Assembly: GCA_964482435.1 (NCBI GenBank)
Contig: CAYZXL010000093.1
Coordinates: forward strand, 1 to 13,279
Source of the DNA: CAYZXL01 sp964482435
Lineage (GTDB): Bacteria > Auribacterota > JABMQX01
Length of the DNA: 13,279 nucleotides
Direction of reading: 5' to 3'
In this document: positions 1 to 6,375 of the stretch, in pieces
Layout of the letters: each line of letters opens with the position of its first letter
How positions within the stretch are numbered: position 1 is the stretch's first letter
Notes under the pieces: generated by a model
Databases searched by the model: none
Told to the model about the DNA's origin: nothing
Seen by the model: the letters and a program-made list of their open reading frames with translations, nothing else
Position numbers and translations under genes: made by a program

Positions 1-35
1 CCTCCCACATCCCTCTGCCCTGCCTCTCACCGCCC

Positions 36-67
36 CCTTGTTCCCCAGAGCTGCCTGGAGAACAAGG
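36..67. repeat. imperfect inverted repeat upstream of the zinc-ribbon gene promoter
   Basis: The arms CCTTGTTC and GAACAAGG, continued inward by CCAG and CTGG, form a 13-position stem with a single mismatch (C44 against A59) around a 6-base loop. It ends four bases before the -35 box at 71. There is no T-run after it, so it is not a classical terminator. It could be a regulator site, or the end of an upstream transcription unit lying outside the window. The symmetry is seen directly; the role is unknown. Confidence 0.5.
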
Positions 68-70
68 CGT

Positions 71-99
71 TTGACATCGCCACCTGAGTGTGGTATTCT
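71..99 (+). promoter_or_regulatory. sigma70-type promoter for the zinc-ribbon gene
   Basis: A perfect -35 box TTGACA (71-76) is followed after exactly 17 bases by TATTCT (94-99), a 4/6 match to the -10 consensus. Transcription would start near 106, giving a leader of about 43 nt before the ATG at 149. The spacing and the perfect -35 make this one of the two strongest promoter candidates in the window. Confidence 0.6.
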
Positions 100-148
100 G
101 GATACAGTTTCTGTGGAAGGGGGTTCCTGCCAATAAGAGAGGCAGACC

Positions 149-343
149 ATGACCTCCCTCCCGACCAATGAGAAACAAAGCTCGCCCAAAAACCACAAAG
201 TCGACAGATACCGCTGTCTGTGCGGAGAAGTGCTCGTTGAAACCTGTGCCGAGTTGAATATCACGCCTGGTCGAGTCGAGGGGATGAAATGTCCTCAGTG
301 TGGTGCTCGATACGTGCGGGCAGCCAAAGAGACCGAAACCTGA
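149..343 (+). CDS. small zinc-ribbon protein, function unknown
   Basis: A 64-residue protein with a charged, flexible N-terminus (residues 1-20) and two cysteine knuckles: Cys23-x-Cys25-Gly and Cys48-Pro-x-Cys51-Gly. The spacing suggests a single Zn(II) ribbon, although the first knuckle is CxC rather than the usual CxxC. No enzymatic domain could fit in this length; such proteins are usually nucleic-acid or protein binders. A strong promoter lies 50-78 bases upstream, and a purine-rich GAGAGG stretch ends about 6 bases before the ATG. The next gene starts 58 bases downstream on the same strand, so the two may be co-transcribed. I recognise no specific family; the coding call rests on the promoter, the cysteine pattern and the clean start. 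Confidence 0.55.
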   Translation: MTSLPTNEKQSSPKNHKVDRYRCLCGEVLVETCAELNITPGRVEGMKCPQCGARYVRAAKETET

Positions 344-401
344 CCATAATCGTCCCGCGTCAGGGCGTTTCATCCGCGGTAGATGACGAGAAAGAAGGAA
401 C

Positions 402-1034
402 GTGAGCCGCTTTTGTGGAGCATTTGCCAAGGTGCCAACATGGATGAAGGTTACGGGGATTGTCGTCTTGGTTGAGCTTCTGGGCACGATACTCGCCTTC
501 TGCCTGGGACGGCCAGACGTTGGGGTTCTCGTGTTTCAAACTATACCTATGACGGCGCTCGTGGCAATAACTTACAACTATGCGCGATCCGCCGACAAGG
601 CTGCGCAATCCACTGATATTATGGCGAGAGCAACTATCGAACTGGCCCAGAGAGCAGGGGAACAGCTTTCATTTCTGGAAACGCAGAGGGAAAATGAAGA
701 AAGGATAATGCTGCAAGACCTCCGAGACGAGCTGTCGAGGGCACTGTTAGAGAAGCATGAACCTCCCTTTGACATGTCTGTGTGGGAACGCCACCAGAGC
801 TGGTTCAAAACAACAAAGAAGTTTACGGAAGGTGAGATCAATCAAGTTGTTCGGTGCTATGGTAGGATGAAAGCGGCCAAAGGTGAGTTGGATAGACTCC
901 TTATTCCAGCACAATCGGGCGGCCTTGGCGTCCATCAAATTAGGCAGATAGTGAAGAAATTCTGCATGCCTGTCCGAGACGAAATTGGGCAAGCCATGCA
1001 TTTAATCGAAGACCGCTTGAAACTTCAAGCCTGA
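402..1034 (+). CDS. two-helix membrane protein with coiled coil, function unknown
   Basis: A 210-residue protein that starts with GTG at 402, preceded by AAGAAGGA at good ribosome-binding distance; an in-frame ATG at 444 is the alternative start. Two hydrophobic segments (about residues 17-36 and 40-60) form a hairpin in the membrane. They are followed by an acidic/basic, Ala/Glu/Gln-rich segment (about 62-115) that reads as a coiled coil, then a charged soluble tail with no cysteine pair or recognisable catalytic motif. The layout (short N-terminus, two helices, long cytoplasmic helix) is common among uncharacterised bacterial membrane proteins. It lies 58 bases after the zinc-ribbon gene and probably shares its promoter. 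Downstream is degenerate DNA. The topology is a reading of the sequence; no function can be offered. Confidence 0.7.
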   Translation: MSRFCGAFAKVPTWMKVTGIVVLVELLGTILAFCLGRPDVGVLVFQTIPMTALVAITYNYARSADKAAQSTDIMARATIELAQRAGEQLSFLETQRENEERIMLQDLRDELSRALLEKHEPPFDMSVWERHQSWFKTTKKFTEGEINQVVRCYGRMKAAKGELDRLLIPAQSGGLGVHQIRQIVKKFCMPVRDEIGQAMHLIEDRLKLQA

Positions 1035-1214
1035 CTCCGGGTGAGAGAGACCGACGCGTATTAACCAAAACCGTTGAAACAGAGAAAGGCCGCTCCCGAA
1101 ATCATGCCCTTGACCCGATCGACGCACTGAGTAAATGGCAGGCGGCAACGCGAGACCCTGCCTGGATTGAATCCCACAGGTAACCCGACCGCAACACACG
1201 GCGCGCGGCCGTAG

Positions 1215-1442
1215 GAATCAGCACGCGCCCGAGCTACGAAGCCGGAAATCTCCGGCGAGGCGGAAATCGGATTCCCGTCGGGCGTGAAGCAGGTTTTCGT
1301 CGGCGGACGAAACGACAACTTCGCCAATTTCGAGGGGAAGATAGACGAGGTTGCCATCTATGACCGCGCTTTATCTGCGCAGCAAGCGTTCGAGCACTAC
1401 AAGGCGGCAAGCGTAAGGGAGGATACGCCACTCCGGCGGTGA
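1215..1442 (+). pseudogene. C-terminal remnant of a LamG/concanavalin A-like protein
   Basis: The plus-strand frame open between a TAG at 1212 and the TGA at 1440 encodes about 75 residues with no usable start. It carries the family ending VFVGGRNDN, then FEGKIDEVAIYDRALS, then EHYKAA. This is the typical last two strands of a Laminin_G_3 (LamG-like jelly-roll) domain, where '[FY]xGxIDEVxIYxRALS' is the recurring signature. A full domain needs about 150-200 residues, and these are usually parts of large secreted proteins, so this is a 3' fragment of a deleted gene. The motif is seen directly; the pseudogene status follows from the missing N-terminus. Confidence 0.6.
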
Positions 1443-1449
1443 TATCCCG

Positions 1450-1572
1450 ATGCGTGAAGAAGCACTGGCCAGGATCGTCGAGTTCTTCCGTGCTCATCGC
1501 CCGGTTGGTCGGTCGCGGTTCCCGTTCGAGCGACGAATCGAGGACTTAGACTTCGATGTGGCCCACCACTGA
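1450..1572 (+). CDS. possible 40-residue peptide, doubtful
   Basis: An open frame starts with ATG eight bases after the stop of the LamG remnant, with a GGTGAT stretch just upstream. It encodes 40 residues rich in Arg, Glu and Phe, with the acidic run EDLDFD near the end. No domain or motif is recognised. It may be a fragment of a decayed gene rather than a translated peptide. Confidence 0.15.
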   Translation: MREEALARIVEFFRAHRPVGRSRFPFERRIEDLDFDVAHH

Positions 1573-1615
1573 GGTCTCTGTCCGTCAGGGCGCCGCTGCA
1601 AGGAACGGTGTGGTT

Positions 1616-3118
1616 CTACTCGGAGCCTTTGCAGAACAGGACGATGGGGATCGTCTTCAGGAGGATTCTGAAATCGCGGCCAAGGGACCAGTTGTCAATG
1701 TAATCGAGGTCGAGCTTCATCCAGGTTTCGAAGTCAATCTTGCTTCTTCCGCTTGTCTGCCACAGGCAAGTCAGCCCCGGCTTAACGGTCTGCCTTCTTC
1801 TCTGCCATTCCTTGAATTTACCGACGTCTGTCAGGACAAGGGGGCGAGGGCCGACGAGGCTCATCTCACCCTTCAAAACGTTGATGAGCTGAGGGAGCTC
1901 GTCAATGCTCGTGCGCCGGAGGAATCTCCCGAAAGGAGTGACGCGCGGGTCGTTGGTCATCTTGAAGGCAGCGCCCGTCTGCTCGTTAAACATCTCAAGC
2001 TCCGCTCTCATCTGCTCGGCGCTGCTGTGCATGGAGCGGAACTTGTACATGGTGAACTCCTTGCCGCGCAGGCCGGTTCGTTTCTGCTTGAACAATGCCG
2101 GTCCGCGGGAGGTCAATTTGATGATGATTGGAACGAAAATGAACAACGGGAGTGTCAGAATGATCAAAATAAGCGCCGCGACCCTGTCGAAGACCGATTT
2201 CAAGAGAAGGCTCCAGTTAAACTCCGGCGACGAGCTGAACGCCAGGACAGGAAGGTTGTGAAACTCCTCGAGCTTGACTTTCCCTATGGCCGCCTTGAAG
2301 AAGTCGGCAATCAGCCACGCGTCAATCCCCTGAAGCTCGCATGCGCGGACCGGGTCCTCGATCTCGTGGAGGTAGCGTTTTCCGACGGCGAAGATGACCT
2401 GGTCGTAGGGCTCTGCGGCAAGGATGCGAGGAATGTCGCTGTACGTGCCGAGAACCCTGTAGCCAGCGAAACTTGAGAATCCCTCGCCCTCTGCGCCTTC
2501 AGCGCTCTCTGCGATGCTCCTCCCGGACGCTGGCGCTGACAAGACACCCGCGTCGGCAGGATTCGGGCGCCCCCTCATCGCGTCGGGAACAACAATCCCG
2601 GCTATCTTGTAACCCCACAGTGGATTCTGCTCGATGAGCTTGATGGTCTTCTCGGCGAGCTCGCCGAAACCGCCGATGAGGACTTTCCTGAAATTGCGCT
2701 CCAGACGGCGAGCATATCGGAAATACTCCATGACCACCGCCTCTTTCAGGAGGACAAGGCAGAAGCTTATCCCGGCGAACGCTAAGAGAAGAGGGCGGCT
2801 GACGGTCTGGATTTTTGCGATAAAAAAGAAGACCGTCAGCGTCGCCAGCCCGACGACGAGGCTCTTGGCGAGGATCAGCACGGTCCCTTTCGCCCGCCGG
2901 AAGCCTATGGATTCGTAGAGGCCGTATCTCTTGTAGAGGAGAGGAAAGAAGGGGATGATGACGAGGTAAAGGTATGCGTACGTCGCGAAGCGGCCGTGGA
3001 AGTCCTTTCCGATGGGGAAAACCTCGTACAGGACCCACCACGCAAAGTAGGCAAGCCAGAGAGATAACGCAGTTATCAGCCCGTCAATGAGAAGGCTCAG
3101 CCTTCCCATGACGAGCAT
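1616..3118 (-). CDS. polyprenyl-phosphate phosphoglycosyl transferase (WbaP/WcaJ type), initiates polysaccharide synthesis
   Basis: The enzyme transfers a sugar-1-phosphate from a nucleotide sugar to undecaprenyl phosphate at the inner membrane, the first step of O-antigen or exopolysaccharide assembly. The protein is 500 residues from the ATG at 3118. Four hydrophobic segments lie in residues 8-125. A nucleotide-binding-like domain starts at KVLIGG (146-150). The hydrophobic re-entrant segment is at about 310-335. The bacterial sugar transferase domain follows with KFRSM (359-363), the catalytic Asp406-Glu407 in TSIDELPQL, and GPRP near 426. All hallmarks of PF02397 are present and the length is typical. 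The frame is open to 3220, but those residues lack family character. An ATG at 3109 has a better-spaced AGGA and is an equally good start. Residues 183-219 form an unusual Ala/Glu/Gly-rich insertion. It points away from the sugar operon and sits 3.6 kb from it. The sugar substrate cannot be read from sequence. Confidence 0.93.
   Translation of the reverse strand: MLVMGRLSLLIDGLITALSLWLAYFAWWVLYEVFPIGKDFHGRFATYAYLYLVIIPFFPLLYKRYGLYESIGFRRAKGTVLILAKSLVVGLATLTVFFFIAKIQTVSRPLLLAFAGISFCLVLLKEAVVMEYFRYARRLERNFRKVLIGGFGELAEKTIKLIEQNPLWGYKIAGIVVPDAMRGRPNPADAGVLSAPASGRSIAESAEGAEGEGFSSFAGYRVLGTYSDIPRILAAEPYDQVIFAVGKRYLHEIEDPVRACELQGIDAWLIADFFKAAIGKVKLEEFHNLPVLAFSSSPEFNWSLLLKSVFDRVAALILIILTLPLFIFVPIIIKLTSRGPALFKQKRTGLRGKEFTMYKFRSMHSSAEQMRAELEMFNEQTGAAFKMTNDPRVTPFGRFLRRTSIDELPQLINVLKGEMSLVGPRPLVLTDVGKFKEWQRRRQTVKPGLTCLWQTSGRSKIDFETWMKLDLDYIDNWSLGRDFRILLKTIPIVLFCKGSE
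2462..2572 (-). repeat. in-frame repeat-like insertion inside the wbaP-type gene
   Basis: Residues 183-219 of the phosphoglycosyl transferase interrupt the loop where relatives pass almost directly from the strand ending in IVVP to the 'xVLG' strand (here YRVLGTYSDI). At 2480-2518 the coding strand shows tandem 9-nt units GCAGAGAGC, GCTGAAGGC and GCAGAGGGC, translating as the low-complexity AESAEGAEGEG. The unit resembles the 9-nt repeat at 12214-12240. The frame is kept throughout. That it is an inserted mobile repeat is inference. Confidence 0.5.
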
Positions 3119-3429
3119 CCTGTCTCTTTGCACTTCACCCCTCCCGCTGATACCGTGCCCCCGCCAGACACAGCGCGCAAGCCACATCACCGCTGCGGCT
3201 GGCACAATGGACGTCATCAAGACAACAGTAAGACCAGCCGTCTCCCGGGGGCTTTTTCTCCCAGCGACGCTCCGGCAGACATCCCGGAGGCGCCTCGACG
3301 CAGAAAGCGCAAAAACACTTACCGCATCAGTGAAGATAATTCAACCATTTTTTCGGGGGCACTATATCCCATCACTCTTGGGCGGAGATGCGGGTCTCGT
3401 CGGCAGAGGACAGAGGTGCAGGCTCTGTG

Positions 3430-3491
3430 GTGGCATGGGCATCTTGCCCATGATCTCTCACGGGTCCCCCGCGGAACGCGGGGGATGCCAC
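3430..3491. repeat. nested palindromic element (two hairpins closed by outer arms)
   Basis: Outer arms GTGGCAT (3430-3436) and ATGCCAC (3485-3491) enclose two hairpins. The first is CATGGGCA-TCT-TGCCCATG (3434-3452), an 8-bp stem with a 3-base loop. The second is TCCCCCGCG-GAA-CGCGGGGGA (3465-3485), a 9-bp stem with a 3-base loop. All stems are perfect. Each outer arm shares one to three bases with an inner stem, so the structures compete or form a three-way junction. Elements with the 'GGGCATCTTGCCC' core are abundant intergenic repeats in environmental genomes. Read on the minus strand it translates to the string GQDAHATT. It carries no gene. Confidence 0.75.
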
Positions 3492-3703
3492 GCTGTCGCG
3501 CGCGCGGGGTCGAGGACTTTCAGGGCGCCCCTGCCCACCCATCAGCGAGGAGTCACGAGGCGCCGGGACCAGGCTTTGGACCCCCACAGAATTCAGGCCG
3601 GGCGGGTCTCGCCGAGCCGCTTGAATCCCTCCGCGCGCCTCTTCGCCCGTGCGGAACCGCGCCGCCGCGCTTTTTCTCAAGGGCCCGCAGGAAAGTGTGG
3701 GCG

Positions 3704-3748
3704 AATAAAAAAGAGCCACAGGGAGCACTTTAGACCGCCCATGGCTCT
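3704..3748 (-). terminator. Rho-independent terminator of the lipoprotein gene
   Basis: On the minus strand the arms AGAGCCA (3748-3742) and TGGCTCT (3718-3712), with an inner GGG/CCC pair, form a long-looped hairpin followed immediately by six T residues (3712-3707) and then ATT. It lies 33-77 bases after the lipoprotein stop codon at 3781, in the right orientation. It is the clearest intrinsic terminator in the window. Confidence 0.75.
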
Positions 3749-3780
3749 CGTCGTTGTTCTACCTGCTGTGGGGCAGCGCT

Positions 3781-4323
3781 CTACTTGTTTTCCCCGCCGT
3801 TGCTGCCGTCCGAGCCTCCCGGTGCTCCCGGCACACCGCCCGGTGTGGCAGTAAGTTGCATCAGCACGATCTGGCCTTTCCGCCCGATGCTGGCATTTTG
3901 ATACTGAGCCGTGATGACTACCAGGTTGCCTGTCGCCGACACCGCTATCTCCACCACTCCGGTCAGGGAAACATTATCCCCAATGCCGTTCTTGCCGGTC
4001 AAGTTCACGTCACCGCGCCAGGTGAAGACCGTGTACCCTCCCGGCCCAGTCGTCTCCTCGGTAGAGGCATTGCCGAGGGTCCCAGACCATGAGCCGCCGC
4101 CATTATCAATCGCCGACAGGCTATTCCCGCTCTGGTAAATGGTCATCATGTTGAAGCCGAAGGTGTCCGGAACCGCCTGGTAAGTTCCCGCAATGTCCAG
4201 CCCGGCCGACGCGCCCGCCTGACCTTTCTGTCCGCTGAAATAGTCGTTTCCGCCACCTCCACACCCGAGCAGGAGTGTCAACGATGTCCCCAAGACCGCC
4301 ACAAGTACAGTTCTTGCAACCAT
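3781..4323 (-). CDS. small secreted lipoprotein, function unknown
   Basis: A 180-residue protein with a classical lipoprotein signal peptide: Arg4, a hydrophobic core (residues 6-19) and the lipobox LLGC, with the lipidated Cys21 followed by Gly-Gly-Gly-Gly. The mature part is rich in Gly, Thr, Asn and Ser and alternates hydrophobic and polar residues, as in a small beta-barrel or lipocalin-like fold. One example is the stretch YQAVPDTFGFNMMTIYQSGN. A Gly/Pro-rich tail (about 160-175) ends the protein. The frame is open to 4470, but the ATG at 4323 is chosen because GGAGG lies five bases before it and because it gives a proper signal peptide. It has its own terminator at 3704-3748 and is therefore monocistronic. 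It would sit on a membrane facing the periplasm or the outside. The resemblance to small beta-rich lipoproteins is only by composition. Confidence 0.8.
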   Translation of the reverse strand: MVARTVLVAVLGTSLTLLLGCGGGGNDYFSGQKGQAGASAGLDIAGTYQAVPDTFGFNMMTIYQSGNSLSAIDNGGGSWSGTLGNASTEETTGPGGYTVFTWRGDVNLTGKNGIGDNVSLTGVVEIAVSATGNLVVITAQYQNASIGRKGQIVLMQLTATPGGVPGAPGGSDGSNGGENK

Positions 4324-4341
4324 TTGTGCCTCCGTCGAATG

Positions 4342-4366
4342 AAGCTTGTTCGCTCCAAGCAAGCTT
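4342..4366. repeat. inverted repeat in the lipoprotein leader
   Basis: AAGCTTG (4342-4348) and CAAGCTT (4360-4366) form perfect 7-bp arms around 11 bases, about 18 bases upstream of the lipoprotein start codon. It would form a hairpin in the mRNA leader or serve as a protein-binding site. It does not cover the GGAGG ribosome-binding site. The role is unknown. Confidence 0.45.
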
Positions 4367-4767
4367 ATCTTCCGTAGTTTTTGCTGACTACAACTTTTAA
4401 TTACCACACTTCCTGTCTCCACGCAAGAGCAAAAAGCCATGCGCTGTAAAGCCCCAGTCAGAGGTGGCAACGGGCCCCACGAGCGTGTGGCTCTGATTTA
4501 ATGGCATTGCTCTGGGTGGTTGCGCCAGGGCGGCTGGAGCGAACTGCGCCGACATCTCCTGTACCACCGGCATCTTGTCCCGACAAACGCGGGAGGGCAC
4601 CCTGCCGCCGATGGCGAGGGAAAGCCTGCCTGCCCGTCGGGCCTCGGCCAGGGCGCCCAAAGACGCCCTCGGGACTGCCCCGCCCCGGCGGAAGTGATTC
4701 CGTCCTCACTGCCGTCCCGGGAATACGTGCAGATGCCCTCGGGGCCAGGCAGGTCCATCGTGGCGAC
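4367..4767. other. gene-free region between nmrA-type and lipoprotein genes
   Basis: The 400 bases downstream of the nmrA-type gene on the minus strand are GC-rich and carry short inverted repeats, for example AGGGCG/CGCCCT at 4650-4669 and TTGTC/GACAA at 4575-4586. The AT-rich end near 4375-4430 should hold the lipoprotein promoter, but no box pair stands out. Overlapping open frames here have no starts or motifs that I trust. No T-run-backed terminator for nmrA is visible. Confidence 0.5.
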
Positions 4768-5622
4768 CTACCGCTGCCAAGACTTTTTGTTAGTCTGGAC
4801 GAACGCCTCGAACGAAATGGGCTCCCTGCCGGTAACGAGTTTGACGTCATCCGTGACCATGCCGGCGTAACCGGCCCGAACAGCCGAATAGAGTACCCTC
4901 AGGTATTGCACGGCCCCTTCGGGCATGCCGTTCTCCCTCGCTCCTTGCAGCATGGCGTCTTCCGTTAGGGCGTGGTACACGACCTCCTTGCCTATGGCCT
5001 TGCTTATCATTTCGGCCACCTGCGCGTGGTCCAGGGCTTCGGGGCCGGTGAGGTTGTATTGCCTCCCGTAGTGTTTCTTCATAAACGCAACCGCGGCCGC
5101 CTCGGCAATGTCGTTGGTTGAAATGAAACTGGTCTTGCCGTCCCCGGCGGCAAGGAAGATGCCCCCCAGACCCTTTATCGTGGGCGACACAAAACCGGTC
5201 GAGAAGTTCTCCATGAAGAAGTTAGGTCGTAGAATCGTGTAGTTCACGCCCGAGTCCATCAGGGCCCGTTCCACAATACGGAGCGGTGCCCGTTCGTTCT
5301 GGTCCACGCCCAAAGCGGAGGTGAGCACGGTGTGTTTCAGACCGAGCGCCTTGGCCCTCCCGATGACCGGTTTCAGTCTTGCAGGCGCTTCCGGGTCCAT
5401 GGGTGGAGCAACCAAGAACACGCCTTTGACGTTGGAAAGTGCCGTGTCGAGTGTGGATGGATCGTCATAGTCCATCCTCACCGCCTCAACGTTCTCCGCC
5501 GCGGGTATGTTTTGGGGACGACGTGATGCCGCCCTCACGCGGAAGCCTCTCCTTCTGACGGCCTCAACCACGTCTCTCCCAAGATTCCCCGTGGCGCCGG
5601 TTACCAAGATTGCGTCTGTCAT
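4768..5622 (-). CDS. NmrA/QorB-type NAD(P)-binding atypical SDR
   Basis: A 284-residue protein with an N-terminal Rossmann fold: dinucleotide motif GATGNLG (residues 9-15), then strand two ending in RAASRRP, whose basic residues favour NADP(H). The family string NVKGVFLVAPP and the SxLG-type strand with LTSALGV follow. The conserved ILRPNFFMENF and a C-terminal substrate lid complete it. The layout and length match NmrA-like proteins such as YtfG/QorB (NADPH:quinone oxidoreductase 2) and related redox sensors. It usually lacks the classical Tyr-x3-Lys pair, as here. The start is fixed by a near-perfect AAGGAGG just upstream of the ATG. It follows the MarR gene by 110 bases on the same strand, and the gap holds a copy of the MarR operator core. 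A role in quinone or electrophile stress controlled by that MarR protein is inference. Confidence 0.88.
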   Translation of the reverse strand: MTDAILVTGATGNLGRDVVEAVRRRGFRVRAASRRPQNIPAAENVEAVRMDYDDPSTLDTALSNVKGVFLVAPPMDPEAPARLKPVIGRAKALGLKHTVLTSALGVDQNERAPLRIVERALMDSGVNYTILRPNFFMENFSTGFVSPTIKGLGGIFLAAGDGKTSFISTNDIAEAAAVAFMKKHYGRQYNLTGPEALDHAQVAEMISKAIGKEVVYHALTEDAMLQGARENGMPEGAVQYLRVLYSAVRAGYAGMVTDDVKLVTGREPISFEAFVQTNKKSWQR

Positions 5623-5690
5623 GGTCTTTCCTCCTTGTTGTTATTTTGTGAACTCCCCGAGCTTTTCGACCTTCCCATCGTCTCAGAACG

Positions 5691-5704
5691 GTTCGCCGCC
5701 GAAC
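5691..5704. promoter_or_regulatory. second copy of the MarR operator core, upstream of the nmrA-type gene
   Basis: GTTCGCCGCCGAAC is identical, base for base and in the same orientation, to the core of the operator upstream of marR (6222-6235). It is an inverted repeat, GTTCG and CGAAC around CCGC. Outside the core the arms diverge, so the site is probably weaker. It lies about 69 bases before the nmrA start codon and 29 bases after the marR stop. No -35/-10 pair is evident around it, so it may act as a roadblock or on an unrecognised promoter. Confidence 0.6.
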
Positions 5705-5732
5705 GAATAGCCCGAAAAAACACCGCCCACGG

Positions 5733-6170
5733 TTACTTCGCCCCCCGGAGGTTTTCTTCGACCTGTGACAGAAGCCGAGCAAGCGTCTGGCGGTCCTGCC
5801 GGGGCATGTGTCCGTAAAAACGGCGCATCAGCGCCTCGGATATGTGATCGAAGTCCGGTTTCAATGCCCGTCCCTTATTGCTCAACTCCACATGGGTTAC
5901 GCGCCTGTCCACGTCAGACGGCGTCTTGCGGACATAGCCATGCCGCGCTAACGTATTCAACATATCGGTTACCGTGGACTTCACTCGCCCGACATGTTTC
6001 ACAACCTCTTTGATGGGGACGGGCCACCGTTGTCGAAAGAGGTAATTCAGCACCGCGCCGTGGGCCGGCAGAAGCCCCCTCAGTGACCGAGTTCTCAGTT
6101 CTTCCTCGATGAGCAGATTCGCCTGCTCACGAATCCGCGCTATCTGGGCGACAACACCGCGAGTGTCCAT
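5733..6170 (-). CDS. MarR-family transcriptional regulator
   Basis: A 145-residue protein of typical MarR size. N-terminal dimerisation helices (about 1-30) are followed by a winged helix-turn-helix (about 35-100): helix PIKEVVKHVG, recognition helix VKSTVTDMLNTLARHGYV, and the wing SDVDRRVTHVELSNKGRAL with the conserved Asp-x-Asp-Arg-Arg and 'T-x-x-G' pattern. A C-terminal helix closes the dimer. There is no cysteine, so an oxidation switch like that of OhrR is unlikely and a small ligand is more probable. AAAGGA lies four bases before the ATG. The gene has a promoter overlapped by a perfect palindromic operator (6217-6240) and is followed by the nmrA-type gene, indicating autoregulation plus control of one downstream oxidoreductase. 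Confidence 0.92.
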   Translation of the reverse strand: MDTRGVVAQIARIREQANLLIEEELRTRSLRGLLPAHGAVLNYLFRQRWPVPIKEVVKHVGRVKSTVTDMLNTLARHGYVRKTPSDVDRRVTHVELSNKGRALKPDFDHISEALMRRFYGHMPRQDRQTLARLLSQVEENLRGAK

Positions 6171-6215
6171 GCGTCCTTTCTCTTCTACCTGAATGGAATT
6201 GATAACATGTTCATA

Positions 6216-6244
6216 ACAATAGTTCGCCGCCGAACTATTGTCAA
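6216..6244 (-). promoter_or_regulatory. sigma70-type promoter of marR
   Basis: On the minus strand a perfect TTGACA (6244-6239) is followed after exactly 17 bases by TATTGT (6221-6216), a 4/6 match to the -10 consensus. The leader to the ATG at 6170 would be about 40 nt. The spacer between the boxes is filled by the operator palindrome. Confidence 0.7.
6217..6240. promoter_or_regulatory. MarR operator, perfect inverted repeat over the marR promoter
   Basis: Arms CAATAGTTCG (6217-6226) and CGAACTATTG (6231-6240) are perfect 10-bp inverted repeats around CCGC. The 24-bp site spans the region from the -35 to the -10 box of marR, so a bound dimer would block RNA polymerase. Its 14-base core recurs at 5691-5704 before the nmrA-type gene. 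The symmetry and size suit a MarR dimer; binding itself is inferred. Confidence 0.75.
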
Positions 6245-6375
6245 GCGTGAATTTGTCTTGGAAGGTTAGGCCTCACCCATGGGCGCCGGGAGTCGTTCGC
6301 AATGGCATAACCGGGAGAGCCCCAACCGGAATAGGGAACTTGAAGGAAACTCGCTGACCGCCTCCCGGCGGGTTC

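Larger units (their letters stand above)
1035..1615. other. gene-poor stretch with decayed coding sequence
   Basis: 581 bases separate the membrane protein gene from the convergent wbaP-like gene. The first 180 bases contain only short open frames without a start or recognisable motif. From 1215 there is a LamG-like remnant, then a 40-codon open frame at 1450-1572. No T-run-backed hairpin is visible between the two convergent genes. The stretch is best read as the eroded end of a lost gene. Confidence 0.5.
3119..3780. other. 662-base gene-free region with repeats and a terminator
   Basis: This region lies between the wbaP-type gene and the lipoprotein gene. It holds the lipoprotein terminator (3704-3748), the nested palindromic element at 3430-3491, and a short inverted repeat CTCCGG/CCGGAG at 3270-3289. 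The promoter of wbaP should lie here on the minus strand. Near 3320-3350 there is an AT-rich stretch with a TTGAAT box, but no convincing -10 at the right distance. Long open frames cross the region on both strands, but they read through the palindromes and have no family character. Confidence 0.6.

Noticed and set aside
1..87. Open frame from the window edge ending in TGA at 85, possible C-terminus of an upstream gene
   Set aside because: Only 28 codons, pyrimidine-rich and Pro-heavy at the start, no recognisable family ending; it also runs through the hairpin and the promoter -35 box.
1556..2476. 306-codon plus-strand open frame
   Set aside because: Antisense to the well-supported phosphoglycosyl transferase; no start signal and no motif.
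3430..3491. tRNA-like cloverleaf
   Set aside because: It has only two inner hairpins with 3-base loops and lacks a T-loop, an anticodon loop and tRNA-conserved bases.
3087..3854. Long overlapping plus-strand open frames and a 118-codon minus-strand frame at 3372-3728
   Set aside because: They read through the palindromic element and the terminator; composition is repeat-derived (GQDAHATT on the minus strand) and no ribosome-binding site is present.
4397..4850. Several minus-strand and plus-strand open frames downstream of the nmrA-type gene
   Set aside because: They overlap one another and the nmrA end, are Arg/Pro/Gly-rich, and show no family motif or start signal.
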